A DNA stretch of 37,775 nucleotides from Hymenobacter frigidus (lineage in GTDB: Bacteria; Bacteroidota; Bacteroidia; Cytophagales; Hymenobacteraceae), in NCBI RefSeq assembly GCF_014640435.1, contig NZ_BMGY01000041.1, positions 1 through 37,775 on the forward strand, written 5' to 3'. The notes beneath the pieces were generated by a model. It saw only the letters and a program-made list of their open reading frames with translations, ran no database searches and was not told where the DNA came from. Shown piece after piece: positions 23,601-31,181 of the stretch (positions are counted from its first letter, which is position 1; each line of letters starts with the position of its first letter). Both the position numbers and the translations under genes were made by a program.

Positions 23601-23703
23601 GAACGTCATGCTGAGCGAAGTCGAAGCACCTCTACCACGTGCCTAATCAATGCTCTTGCAACGAAGCGGTAGAGATGCTTCGACTTCGCTCAGCATGACG
23701 TTC
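23601..23703. repeat. REPIN-like inverted repeat, copy C
   Basis: The arms begin GAACGTCATGCTGAGCGAAG and its inverse, with TCGAAG/CTTCGA replacing the CCGAAG/CTTCGG of copy A on both arms. One arm has CACCTC where the other predicts CATCTC. It lies in the probable 5' leader of tgt. Confidence 0.9.
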
Positions 23704-23732
23704 CGATTAAATCCAGATTTTCTAACTCCCCG

Positions 23733-23740
23733 CAAAGGTA
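23733..23740 (-). promoter_or_regulatory. Candidate -7 element for tgt
   Basis: The minus strand reads TACCTTTG, a perfect -7 match, about 165 bases before the tgt ATG and just beyond repeat copy C. No -33 TTG at 19 bases. If used, the repeat is in the tgt leader. Confidence 0.4.
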
Positions 23741-23761
23741 GCCCGCCCGCCCCGCGCCCCG

Positions 23762-23769
23762 TACTTTTG
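23762..23769 (+). promoter_or_regulatory. Candidate -7 element for the glycosyltransferase gene
   Basis: TACTTTTG matches TAnnTTTG 22 bases before the TTG start at 23792. The -33 region is GC-rich without TTG. It is only 21 bases from the oppositely directed tgt element. Confidence 0.4.
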
Positions 23770-23791
23770 CGGGCTCATTCGTCCTGCGTCC

Positions 23792-24937
23792 TTGTTGCTT
23801 CCACCCGTACCCACGTCTCCATTTTTCTGGCTTTTGATTGCCTGCGTGTTGGTGCAGCTGTTTTACGCGGCCTACTTCTTCTGGCCCTTTGCCCGCCGTG
23901 CCCCTGAGGTGCCGGCCGGTCCCGGGCCCGACACCGAGCCGGTATCCATCGTGGTGTGTGCCCGCAATGAGCTCGACAACCTGCGCCGCCTGCTGCCCCT
24001 GCTGCTCCAGCAGGATTACCCCGCCGGCTTTGAAGTCGTGCTCATCGACGACCGCAGCCACGACGACACCTACCTCTACGCCCAGCAGCTGGCCCAGTAC
24101 CATCCCGGCAAAGTGCGCCTTGTCACCATCGACCGCACCCCCGACGGCTTTGCGCCTAAAAAATACGCCCTCACCTTAGGCATCAAAGCCACCCGCCACG
24201 CCCGCCTGCTTTTCACCGATGCCGACTGCATTCCGGTCACCAACCAGTGGCTGCGCCTCATGCAGCGCGGGTTTTCGGCTGGTGGCGGGGCCGACCTCGT
24301 ACTCGGTTTCTCGGCCTACGCCGAAGCGCCCGGCTTTCTCAATCAGCTCATCCGTTACGAAACCCTGCTCACTGCGGCTCAATACCTCAGCTTTGGCTGG
24401 CGGGGCTGGCCATACATGGGCGTGGGCCGCAACCTAGCCTATACGCGTAGCTGCTTCACGGCTACCAAGGGCTTTGCCACGCACATCCGCCAACTTTCCG
24501 GCGACGACGACCTGTTGGTGCAAGACGCGGTGCGCCAGCACCAGCGCGTGGCCGTGGTGGCTGATGCCCCAGCCCACACCCTGAGCGTGCCCGCCACCAC
24601 CTGGCGCGGCTGGTGGCGCCAAAAAAGGCGGCATCTATCGGCTGGCCGCGCCTACCGATTTGCCGACCGTTTCAGAGTTGGCACGTTCCTGGCAGCCAAT
24701 GTGTTGTTCTATTTGGCCGCGCTGGTGCTATTACCTTCCTCAAACAATTGGATACCTTTGGTCTTGGTATGTATTCTACGAACTTTATTCGTGAGTGCTG
24801 TATATTTCCGCCTCAGCCGGCGCCTCAACCAGTCCGTAACCGTTGGACTACTGCCTGTGCTGGATGTGGTTTATTTTTTTCAATACCTGGCCCTGGGAAT
24901 TTCGCTGTTCCTCAACCGCACCCTTCGATGGAAGTAA
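23792..24937 (+). CDS. Membrane-bound family 2 glycosyltransferase
   Basis: The 381-residue protein has an N-terminal membrane helix (FFWLLIACVLVQLFYAAYFFW). A GT-A catalytic domain follows with PVSIVVCARNELDNL, EVVLIDDRSHDDT, the DxD-type LFTDADCIP, and GDDDLLVQDAV plus WWRQKRRH in place of the usual QxxRW. Two or three C-terminal helices suggest a processive or lipid-linked sugar transfer at the inner membrane. The acceptor is unknown. The start is a TTG at 23792; there is no ATG before the first helix. The 3' end overlaps the sigma-factor gene by 10 bases, suggesting coupled translation. Confidence 0.88.
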   Translation: MLLPPVPTSPFFWLLIACVLVQLFYAAYFFWPFARRAPEVPAGPGPDTEPVSIVVCARNELDNLRRLLPLLLQQDYPAGFEVVLIDDRSHDDTYLYAQQLAQYHPGKVRLVTIDRTPDGFAPKKYALTLGIKATRHARLLFTDADCIPVTNQWLRLMQRGFSAGGGADLVLGFSAYAEAPGFLNQLIRYETLLTAAQYLSFGWRGWPYMGVGRNLAYTRSCFTATKGFATHIRQLSGDDDLLVQDAVRQHQRVAVVADAPAHTLSVPATTWRGWWRQKRRHLSAGRAYRFADRFRVGTFLAANVLFYLAALVLLPSSNNWIPLVLVCILRTLFVSAVYFRLSRRLNQSVTVGLLPVLDVVYFFQYLALGISLFLNRTLRWK

Positions 24938-25551
24938 ATAATCAAGACGTTCAAAAGCAGTTTTCAGCCAAAGCCAAGCACGACTTTACGCTGATTCGCG
25001 CCGCTGTGGACCACGGCGACGAGAAGGCGTATGCCGAGCTGATGCACATTTATAAGAAGCCCGTTTATCACGTAGTGCTTAAAATGGTCCGTAATCAGGA
25101 CGATGCCGAAGACCTGACCATTGAGGCTTTTGCCAAAGCGTTTCGCAACCTGCACAAATTCAACCCCGAGTACGCTTTCAGTACGTGGCTTTTCCGCATT
25201 GCCACCAACAACTGCATCGATTTTATTCGCAAGAATAAAATCAAAACCATGTCGATTGACTCGGCCATTAAGGTTGATAATGGCGACGAAATCACCATCG
25301 ATTTCCGCGACAATGACCTGAACCCCGCTGAACACGCGGTGCGCAATCAGAAAATCGAAATCATGCGCCACGTCGTGTCGCGCCTGCCCGACAAATACCA
25401 GCGCCTCGTGTCGCTGCGCTATTTCGACGAGCTCAGCTACGAGGAAATCGCCACCGAGCTAAAGGCCCCGCTCGGCACCGTGAAAGCCCAGCTGCACCGC
25501 GCCCGCGAGCTGCTTTATGACATGGTGAAGCACACCAAACAGATTATTTAA
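24928..25551 (+). CDS. ECF-type RNA polymerase sigma factor
   Basis: The 207-residue sigma-70 family protein has region 2 at about 35-105 (PVYHVVLKMVRNQDDAEDLT, FSTWLFRIATNNCIDFIRK) and region 4 at about 145-200 (LPDKYQRLVSLRYFDELSYEE, LGTVKAQLHRARELL). The ATG at 24928 lies inside the end of the glycosyltransferase gene and fits the family N-terminus; a longer upstream frame runs antisense-like through that gene. No anti-sigma gene follows, as a terminator and a minus-strand gene come next. Its regulon cannot be told. Confidence 0.92.
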   Translation: MEVNNQDVQKQFSAKAKHDFTLIRAAVDHGDEKAYAELMHIYKKPVYHVVLKMVRNQDDAEDLTIEAFAKAFRNLHKFNPEYAFSTWLFRIATNNCIDFIRKNKIKTMSIDSAIKVDNGDEITIDFRDNDLNPAEHAVRNQKIEIMRHVVSRLPDKYQRLVSLRYFDELSYEEIATELKAPLGTVKAQLHRARELLYDMVKHTKQII

Positions 25552-25556
25552 TCGTG

Positions 25557-25587
25557 AAGAGCCCCGGCGCAAGTCGGGGCTCTTTTT
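25557..25587 (+). terminator. Intrinsic terminator after the sigma-factor gene
   Basis: AAGAGCCCCG pairs with CGGGGCTCTT around a seven-base loop, followed by more T. It begins five bases after the stop codon. Confidence 0.92.
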
Positions 25588-25609
25588 ATGCGTTCGATTC
25601 TGCTTTGGT

Positions 25610-25843
25610 CTATTCTTCGATTGAGCGCAGGTCGCGCGGGTCGGGCCGGTGTTCGAGCAAATCGGCTGGTTGGCAATCCAGCGCCTGGCAAATGGCGGCC
25701 AGCGTGCTAAAGCGCACCGCTTTGGCCTTGCCGCTTTTGAGAACGGAAAGGTTAGCCAAGGTGATGTTGACGGTTTCGGACAGGGCGCTGAGCGTCATCT
25801 TGCGGCGGGCCAGCATCACGTCGAGGTTCACGATAATAGGCAT
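25610..25843 (-). CDS. Cro/CI-type HTH regulator, YozG-like
   Basis: The 77-residue DNA-binding protein reads MPIIVNLDVMLARRKMTLSA..., with the helix-turn-helix at about 17-45 (LSALSETVNITLANLSVLK) and RFSTLAAICQALDCQPADLLEH, the form seen in YozG-like regulators. Its start shares one base with the stop of the DUF2975 gene (TGATG), so the two are translationally coupled. In Bacillus the similar yoaS-yozG pair has the same order. It probably regulates its own operon, by inference. Confidence 0.9.
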   Translation of the reverse strand: MPIIVNLDVMLARRKMTLSALSETVNITLANLSVLKSGKAKAVRFSTLAAICQALDCQPADLLEHRPDPRDLRSIEE

Positions 25844-26571
25844 CAGATGGTGAGTTCGGCTTCTTGGCTCAGTTCAACGCCGCGCCGGTATACGGCAGCG
25901 ATAATCAGAAGCAGTACGCCCACTTCCCAGCCCGGCAGGGTGGTTTCGGTGCTGAAGCGTACGTAATGGCTCAGGGGCTCGGCCAGGCCAGGCGTTTGGA
26001 ACGCCGGCACTAGGGCCCGAACCATCAAATAGGCCACTTCCTGAACCAAATCGAGCCCCAGCACCAGCAGCCCCAGCCCGCGGAGTCGGCGGGCGTTGGC
26101 AAACGTGAAAGGCGTGGTTGGCGTCACGTCGAGTAGCAACTGCAGGAGCAGCCAACTGCCGAGGGCAAAGTAGAGCACCCAGGCCAGCGACAGTTCTTGG
26201 TCGGATGCCCCCAGGCACAGCAGGGTCCACCGTTTCCAGGGGTTGGGTTCTTGGTAGCGGAGCAGCGGCGCTTGCGGGTCGGCCAACAATTCAAAACTGC
26301 CCACGTTGGCTTGCAGCTTTGGCAATGGGTAGCGGCGGCGGGGCAGGGGTTTGTCGTCGCGACCGTCTTCATAGCCCGCTTTCACGGCGTGAATGGTTGA
26401 GAACAAGTTTGGGTCGTTGGTATCCAGCGTCAAACTCACCTCTTGTTTGTCGGCAAAAGAGTCGAAGGAGCGGACGATGAATACGCAGGAAATGAGGAAC
26501 GCGCCCAGCACAAACAGCGCCGCCAGCGACAGGCCCACGCGCAGCATATTGGAAAAATGTAGAAAAGCCAT
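25843..26571 (-). CDS. DUF2975 family membrane protein
   Basis: The 242-residue protein has an N-terminal helix (VGLSLAALFVLGAFLISCVFIV), an extracytoplasmic stretch (about 35-120), and three further helices near 127-148, 163-185 and 217-230. The region FTFANARRLRGLGLLVLGLDLV is the conserved DUF2975 core. Function is unknown; family members are usually paired with a small YozG-like HTH gene, as here. The intact order suggests a membrane sensor with its regulator, but that is inference. Confidence 0.82.
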   Translation of the reverse strand: MAFLHFSNMLRVGLSLAALFVLGAFLISCVFIVRSFDSFADKQEVSLTLDTNDPNLFSTIHAVKAGYEDGRDDKPLPRRRYPLPKLQANVGSFELLADPQAPLLRYQEPNPWKRWTLLCLGASDQELSLAWVLYFALGSWLLLQLLLDVTPTTPFTFANARRLRGLGLLVLGLDLVQEVAYLMVRALVPAFQTPGLAEPLSHYVRFSTETTLPGWEVGVLLLIIAAVYRRGVELSQEAELTI

Positions 26572-26598
26572 GATGATATGAGGAGTGGATTACGGACA

Positions 26599-26627
26599 CA
26601 AATATTACCATAATTATTGAAAAACAA
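26599..26627 (-). promoter_or_regulatory. Weak candidate promoter of the DUF2975-HTH pair
   Basis: On the minus strand TTG at 26627-26625 is followed after 17 bases by TAATATTTG, a -7-like element with one extra base. The region is strongly AT-rich, in contrast to its surroundings. Confidence 0.3.
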
Positions 26628-26784
26628 TAAATAAGTGTTGATATAAAATAAAAATGTATTGATAAACACCTTAACGCGCTTTATTAATGCCGTCAGTTCT
26701 ATGGTTTCGTTGGCTGTTCAACCAGGCATCACGAGGAAGTGCAGATGCTGTACGCATTGGCTTCTGGCGTGCACCTTTGCACCC

Positions 26785-27402
26785 ATGAATCTCCTGCAGC
26801 AGTACTTCCCCGAACTCACTCCTCAGCAACTGAAGCTGTTCAAACAGCTGGAAACCGAGTTTCGGGCCACCAACGAGGCCATCAACTTGGTATCGCGTCC
26901 CGACATGGACAACTTCGCGGAGCGCCACCTGCTGCACTCGCTGGGCATTGCCAAGGTGGTGCAGTTTCCGGCGGGCAGCACCGTGCTCGACGTGGGTACC
27001 GGCGGGGGCTTGCCCGGTCTGCCGCTGGCCATCCTGTTCCCCGACGTGCATTTTCACTTGGTCGACAGCATCGGCAAGAAAATCCGGGCTGTGCAGTTTA
27101 TGGCTGCCGCCCTGGGCCTACCCAACGTAACGGCCGAGCAGATTCGGGCCGAAAACCTGCGCACCAAATACGATTTTGTGGTGAGCCGGGCCGTGGCGCG
27201 CCTCGCCACTTTCCACCCCTGGATTGCCCACCGCTTCAAGCCCAAAGCTTCTGCCAACGCCGGCCTCTACTATCTCAAAGGTGGCGACCTAAGCGAAGAA
27301 ATCGCCGAATCGGGCCTGAAAGCCACCGTAACGGACTTGAGCAGCTTCTTCACCGAAGAATTTTACGAAACCAAAAAGGTGGTCTTTGTGCCCGCCAAAT
27401 AG
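26785..27402 (+). CDS. rsmG: 16S rRNA (guanine-N7)-methyltransferase RsmG
   Basis: RsmG uses SAM to methylate G527 of 16S rRNA in the decoding region. The 205-residue length is right. It shows TNEAINLVSRPD, FAERHLLHSLG, the SAM motif VLDVGTGGGLPGLPLAI, HLVDSIGKKIRAVQF, and DFVVSRAVARLATF near the catalytic region. The ATG at 26785 gives the family-like start MNLLQQYFPEL; an upstream extension of 42 codons shows no conservation. Its stop lies at the foot of a hairpin shared with the convergent hydrolase gene. Confidence 0.95.
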   Translation: MNLLQQYFPELTPQQLKLFKQLETEFRATNEAINLVSRPDMDNFAERHLLHSLGIAKVVQFPAGSTVLDVGTGGGLPGLPLAILFPDVHFHLVDSIGKKIRAVQFMAAALGLPNVTAEQIRAENLRTKYDFVVSRAVARLATFHPWIAHRFKPKASANAGLYYLKGGDLSEEIAESGLKATVTDLSSFFTEEFYETKKVVFVPAK

Positions 27403-27444
27403 GCGTTCGTCATTGCGAGCGCAGCTAAGCAATGACGAATGCCT
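27401..27444. terminator. Hairpin spanning both stop codons of convergent genes
   Basis: AGGCGTTCGTCATTGC at 27401-27416 pairs with GCAATGACGAATGCCT at 27429-27444, a 16-bp stem with one G-T wobble and a 12-base loop. The arms overlap the stops of rsmG and the hydrolase gene. The sequence GTCATTGCGAGCGCAGC also occurs in the repeat at 7299-7479. Confidence 0.75.
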
Positions 27445-28429
27445 ATGCTGGCACCTCCGCCGTGAGGAATTCCACCGCCCGCCGTTCGGAATAGTATTCG
27501 CCATCGGGCGTGCCTTCCGGGAAGCCTACGTGGCCTCCTTCCGGCGGCGTTTCGAGAAAAACGAAGGGCGATGCGGCCGCAAGTTCCCGAGGAAAGCAGG
27601 ATTCCGGCAGGAAAGGGTCATTCTGGGCATTCACCAGCAGCGTGGGCACCCGAATACCACTCAGGTAGCGCCCCGAGCTGGCCGATTTGTAATAGGCCGC
27701 GGCCGAGTCGAACCCGTGCATGGGAGCTGTGTAGCGGCTATCAAACTCTTGAAAATCGCGCAGCTCCTCAATCCCATCCAGGTCGACCTGGCCCGGTAGG
27801 AGCTCAGCTTTGGCCCGTACTTTTTCGCGCAACGATTTCAGAAAGCGCCGCAGGTACACTTGGTTCTGGGGTTTGGAAATATGCACCGAACTAGCCTCCA
27901 AATCGGTGGGCACGGAGAATACCGCTGCCCGCTGCACTTCGGCCGGCAACCGGTCCGCGTCCTCGCCCAGGTACTTCAGCGTCACGTTGCCGCCCGCGCT
28001 GAAGCCCACTAGGTAGGCCTGGCGGTAGCGCCCGGTGGCCAAGGCGTGCCGTAGCACCAGGTCCAGGTCATCGGTATCACCGAGGTGGTAGGAGCGGAGC
28101 AGACGGTTCATTTCGCCGCCGCAGCTGCGGTAGTTCCACGCCAGTGCGTCGAGGCCGGCGCGATTGAGCGCGCGCACCATGCCTCGCACATAGGGCCGCG
28201 AGGCGTCGCCTTCGAGGCCATGGGAAACGATGACGAGGCCGTCGGTGGGCCGGGTTTTGGGCAGGCGGCTCCAGTCCAGGTTCAGGAAGTCACCGTCGGG
28301 AAGTTCCAGGCGTTCGCGCTGGTAAGCCACCTCGGGTACCGAGCGCCATAGACTGGGCACAATGGTCTGTAAATGGCCGTTAAACAGATAAAACGGCGGC
28401 TGATACGGAGATTTGGCGATGAGCGGCAT
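27443..28429 (-). CDS. YheT-family alpha/beta hydrolase
   Basis: The 328-residue protein has the YheT pattern: YLFNGHLQTI (14-23), the oxyanion HGLEGDASRPYVRGM (70-84), NYRSCGGEMN (99-108), the nucleophile Ser144 in VGFSAGGNVTLKYLGE, the acid Asp271 in NAQNDPFLP, and His300 in EGGHVGF. These are likely cytoplasmic or membrane-associated esterases of unknown substrate. The start fits the conserved N-terminus. Upstream lies a 490-base gap with an AT-rich segment near 28550-28600. Confidence 0.92.
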   Translation of the reverse strand: MPLIAKSPYQPPFYLFNGHLQTIVPSLWRSVPEVAYQRERLELPDGDFLNLDWSRLPKTRPTDGLVIVSHGLEGDASRPYVRGMVRALNRAGLDALAWNYRSCGGEMNRLLRSYHLGDTDDLDLVLRHALATGRYRQAYLVGFSAGGNVTLKYLGEDADRLPAEVQRAAVFSVPTDLEASSVHISKPQNQVYLRRFLKSLREKVRAKAELLPGQVDLDGIEELRDFQEFDSRYTAPMHGFDSAAAYYKSASSGRYLSGIRVPTLLVNAQNDPFLPESCFPRELAAASPFVFLETPPEGGHVGFPEGTPDGEYYSERRAVEFLTAEVPA

Positions 28430-28684
28430 GGCGCAGAAAAACGAGGGTGAGGGAAGTAGCGCGATGGGCGATAAGGCCGTAGTAAAGTTCGTAAATAATC
28501 GGCATGCATACTAATTCCGGGCGCAATAACCTTGCTCATAATTAGACAAGACATTTTAATATATTTTATTTTATAAATATAAACCTGACGAAACCCATCT
28601 CCAGTAAAAAATACTAAATACTACCGGTGGGCTTCGTTACCATCGTGATTTGGGTCAGTTTCGAAGTTTGTGTACGTGGGCGAT

Positions 28685-28750
28685 GTAGCGTGGACTCTGC
28701 GAGTCCGCGCCCGGCCCGGCCGACACGCGGACTCGCAGAGTCCACGCTAC
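28685..28750. repeat. Nested 25-bp perfect palindromic repeat
   Basis: GTAGCGTGGACTCTGCGAGT... (28685-28709) is repeated exactly inverted at 28726-28750, with a 16-base GC-rich loop. Each arm also contains GGACTC-TGC-GAGTCC, a smaller palindrome, so alternate cruciforms are possible. It lies in the 490-base gap (28430-28919) between the YheT-like gene and rpsT, about 90 bases before the rpsT promoter. The rest of that gap is AT-rich with no gene seen. Confidence 0.85.
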
Positions 28751-28839
28751 ACGTACAATAACCCCGGAACTGCTCTAGGTCAGTGAGGAAGCAGTCTTGC
28801 TGAGTTAGAAGACACAGGTTTAATATTTTTACAACAGGA

Positions 28840-28870
28840 TTTGATATTGCCAGCCGGATTCGTACCTTTG
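28840..28870 (+). promoter_or_regulatory. Promoter of rpsT
   Basis: TTTG at 28840-28843, a 19-base spacer and TACCTTTG at 28863-28870 are a perfect Bacteroidota promoter. The leader to rpsT is about 45 bases. Confidence 0.85.
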
Positions 28871-28919
28871 CCCTCCCAAACACAGAACTCAAGCATAACG
28901 CTCCTACATATTCCAACTC

Positions 28920-29171
28920 ATGGCAAACCATAAGTCGGCCCTCAAACGCATCCGCAGCAACGAAGCCAAGCGCGTGTTGAACCGTTACCAGCACAAATCC
29001 ACTCGTACCGCCATCAAGCGTCTGCGTGCGGCCACCGACAAGACTGCTGCTCAAGAGCTGCTGAAGAAGGTGTCTTCCATGCTGGACCGTCTGGCCAAGA
29101 AGAGCATCATTCACAAGAACAAAGCTGCTAACAACAAAAGCAAGCTGACAAAACTCGTCAATGCGCTTTAG
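28920..29171 (+). CDS. rpsT: Small ribosomal subunit protein bS20
   Basis: bS20 binds 16S rRNA at the base of the 30S body. The 83 residues match the family: MANHKSALKRIRSNEAKR, the basic helical middle, and HKNKAANNKSKLTKLVNAL at the end. It is monocistronic, with a strong promoter 50-80 bases upstream and a hairpin terminator after it. Confidence 0.97.
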   Translation: MANHKSALKRIRSNEAKRVLNRYQHKSTRTAIKRLRAATDKTAAQELLKKVSSMLDRLAKKSIIHKNKAANNKSKLTKLVNAL

Positions 29172-29233
29172 CGCGTAGCGAGTTTAGTAGGGCCAGACTG
29201 CGCCGCCCCAAGGTCTGGTTCTACGCTCATCAC

Positions 29234-29265
29234 AGAAGCCCTGCTCGGAAACGAGCTGGGCTTCT
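29234..29265 (+). terminator. Hairpin terminator after rpsT
   Basis: AGAAGCCCTGCTCG pairs with CGAGCTGGGCTTCT (one T-T mismatch) around a GAAA tetraloop. The following T run is short and broken, so it may be an inefficient terminator. Confidence 0.7.
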
Positions 29266-29344
29266 TGCGTTTGGCTGGTTTAGCGTTCGGTAAATGATTT
29301 AGGCCGCGTATCTTACGCGCACCTCTTCACGTACCGCTACCCCC

Positions 29345-30853
29345 ATGAAACACGCCTACTTGTATGTGGTGCTGGTCCTTGCCACCGTGTTTTCAATGCC
29401 TGCGGCCCGCGCGCAGCAGGCGTGGCGGCCGTTTCGACCGGGACTGATTTATGCTTTTAGTGGCCCGGGCAATGCGAGCATGTATACCCTGCGTCTCGAC
29501 TCGGCATACACTACGGCCGCCGGCGACTCGGCGTGGGCCTTTAATCGGCTAGTGAAAACCAGCGACGGCCGTGAGCAGAGTATCAATCCGTACGGCATTT
29601 ATCGGAAGAGCCGCAACAACCTGTTTGGTGCGCGCCTCACGTGGCAGCGCTCGCCAGCAGCCTTTGTATTGGAGAACTTCGCGGAGGGTAGTGCGCAGGC
29701 CGCTTTCACGCTACAGCTACAGCCCCAGACGGTGGTGGGCAGTTCCTGGACGGCGAGCACGAGTCCCGCGCTTACGGCCACGCTCACCAGCCGCGGCCGG
29801 CAGTTGGTGGGCACAGTGTTGGACTCGGTAGCCGTTATTACACTCAGTTCTGGGCGGGTGGTGCGCCTGAGTAAGACGTATGGCCTGCTCGAAGCGCCCC
29901 AGTGGCTGGCAGCCACCAGCACGGCCCCGCAATGGACACAGGCACTGCCGCCCATGACCTTGACCCAGTCTGCTTACAGTCCCATGCGGCTATTTAGCTT
30001 GTTACCGGGCGACGAGATAGGCTATCTGACGCAGCCATTTACTATTACTCCTTTTCCGGCACCGGAAAGCCATACGTTGCGCCGGATTCTGACCCGTCAG
30101 CAAACGGCAGATAGCCTAGTGTTTACTTTCCAGGAGCAGACGCGGACCCAGCATTTTGGAATACCGGGCGGGCCGCCGGCTGGTTTTCAAACTTCGCCGG
30201 TGTGGGTGGGTCGGTGGGCATTTTCGCTGCGCACGGGTAAGTCGCCGCAGTTTCCGGCGCTGCCGTTGCTCACGGGCGAATATGCTGCGATGTACCAAAG
30301 CTCTTCTCAACCAGCTCTGTATGCGGGCCGAGGCCTCATTATGGAAGCTGCCCATGGCTGTGTTCCAAGCGGGCTTAGCGTAAGCTTTATCGGCATTTTT
30401 CCGGGGTTCAATGCGCCCGCTGGACAACTTAGCACCGGCATTGACATTGGGTGGCGGCAGGAGTTTTCGACAGTGCTGGCCCTGGGCGCAGTCGCGACGT
30501 TTGAATCCGGCCTGAGATACTACCGCCGTAGTGTGGGCACGCCGCTCACTTGCGGCTCCTTTAAGGGCTTTAGCAACCTGCTGCCTGCCCGCGCCGCGCA
30601 GGCGGCTGCCCTGGCCACGCTGCACCCCAACCCCGCCACCGACCAGGCCACCCTCACGCTGGCCCGTCCCGCCCGCCCCGGCCACATCCTGCGCCTGACC
30701 GATGCGCTGGGCCGCACGGTGTGGCAGGCGGCTGTGTCCGTGGGCCGCACGGCGCTGGCGGTGCCATTGACTGGGCAGCCCGCCGGCTGCTACCTGCTGC
30801 ACCTGAGCGGCGCTGATGGTACTACCGCCACCTGGAGGCTGAACCACGAGTAA
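29345..30853 (+). CDS. Type IX-secreted hypothetical protein
   Basis: The 502-residue protein has a signal peptide ending near ARAQ (residue 24). The large middle region is rich in Ser/Thr with many beta-like segments and no recognised enzyme motif. The C-terminal 75 residues are a type A type IX sorting domain: LHPNPATDQATLTL, ILRLTDALGRTVWQ and GCYLLHLSG. Such proteins cross the outer membrane through the Por/type IX system and are released or anchored. Function is unknown. It is followed by a variant REPIN-like repeat. Confidence 0.85.
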   Translation: MKHAYLYVVLVLATVFSMPAARAQQAWRPFRPGLIYAFSGPGNASMYTLRLDSAYTTAAGDSAWAFNRLVKTSDGREQSINPYGIYRKSRNNLFGARLTWQRSPAAFVLENFAEGSAQAAFTLQLQPQTVVGSSWTASTSPALTATLTSRGRQLVGTVLDSVAVITLSSGRVVRLSKTYGLLEAPQWLAATSTAPQWTQALPPMTLTQSAYSPMRLFSLLPGDEIGYLTQPFTITPFPAPESHTLRRILTRQQTADSLVFTFQEQTRTQHFGIPGGPPAGFQTSPVWVGRWAFSLRTGKSPQFPALPLLTGEYAAMYQSSSQPALYAGRGLIMEAAHGCVPSGLSVSFIGIFPGFNAPAGQLSTGIDIGWRQEFSTVLALGAVATFESGLRYYRRSVGTPLTCGSFKGFSNLLPARAAQAAALATLHPNPATDQATLTLARPARPGHILRLTDALGRTVWQAAVSVGRTALAVPLTGQPAGCYLLHLSGADGTTATWRLNHE

Positions 30854-30994
30854 GAGGCGCCGCATAATTAGCGGGATGCTTCCGGCAGGGACTACTTGGT
30901 AGTTGCGCATAGCACCAGTTTAGTCCGGAGATGAAGCAGTGTTGTGATTTTTCCGCTTCAAATTATAATGAAGTTGTTTAATAGTTTGCCGGTT

Positions 30995-31104
30995 GGTCAT
31001 GCCGAGCATGTGGCGCATCAAGCCAGGGACCGAGGCATCTCGCTCGGGCCGTCCGGGCAGTTCAACGAGGCGGGCGAGATGCCTCGGCTGCGCTCGGCAT
31101 GACC
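30995..31104. repeat. REPIN-like inverted repeat, divergent copy E
   Basis: The outer arms are GGTCATGCCGAGC (30995-31007) and GCTCGGCATGACC (31092-31104); the inner arms are CCGAGGCATCTCGC and GCGAGATGCCTCGG. The left arm has 22 bases between outer and inner parts where the right arm has four. Both halves differ from copy A at matching positions (CCGAGC/GCTCGG). Confidence 0.85.
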
Positions 31105-31181
31105 GACTGATAAATTCCTAAACAGCTTTATTGTTACATTACGTTTCTTTCATTCTTTCACCCCAAAACACCCACAACCGC

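Noticed and set aside
26659..26784. 42-codon upstream extension of rsmG
   Set aside because: It starts in AT-rich non-coding DNA, shows no similarity, and the family N-terminus fits 26785.
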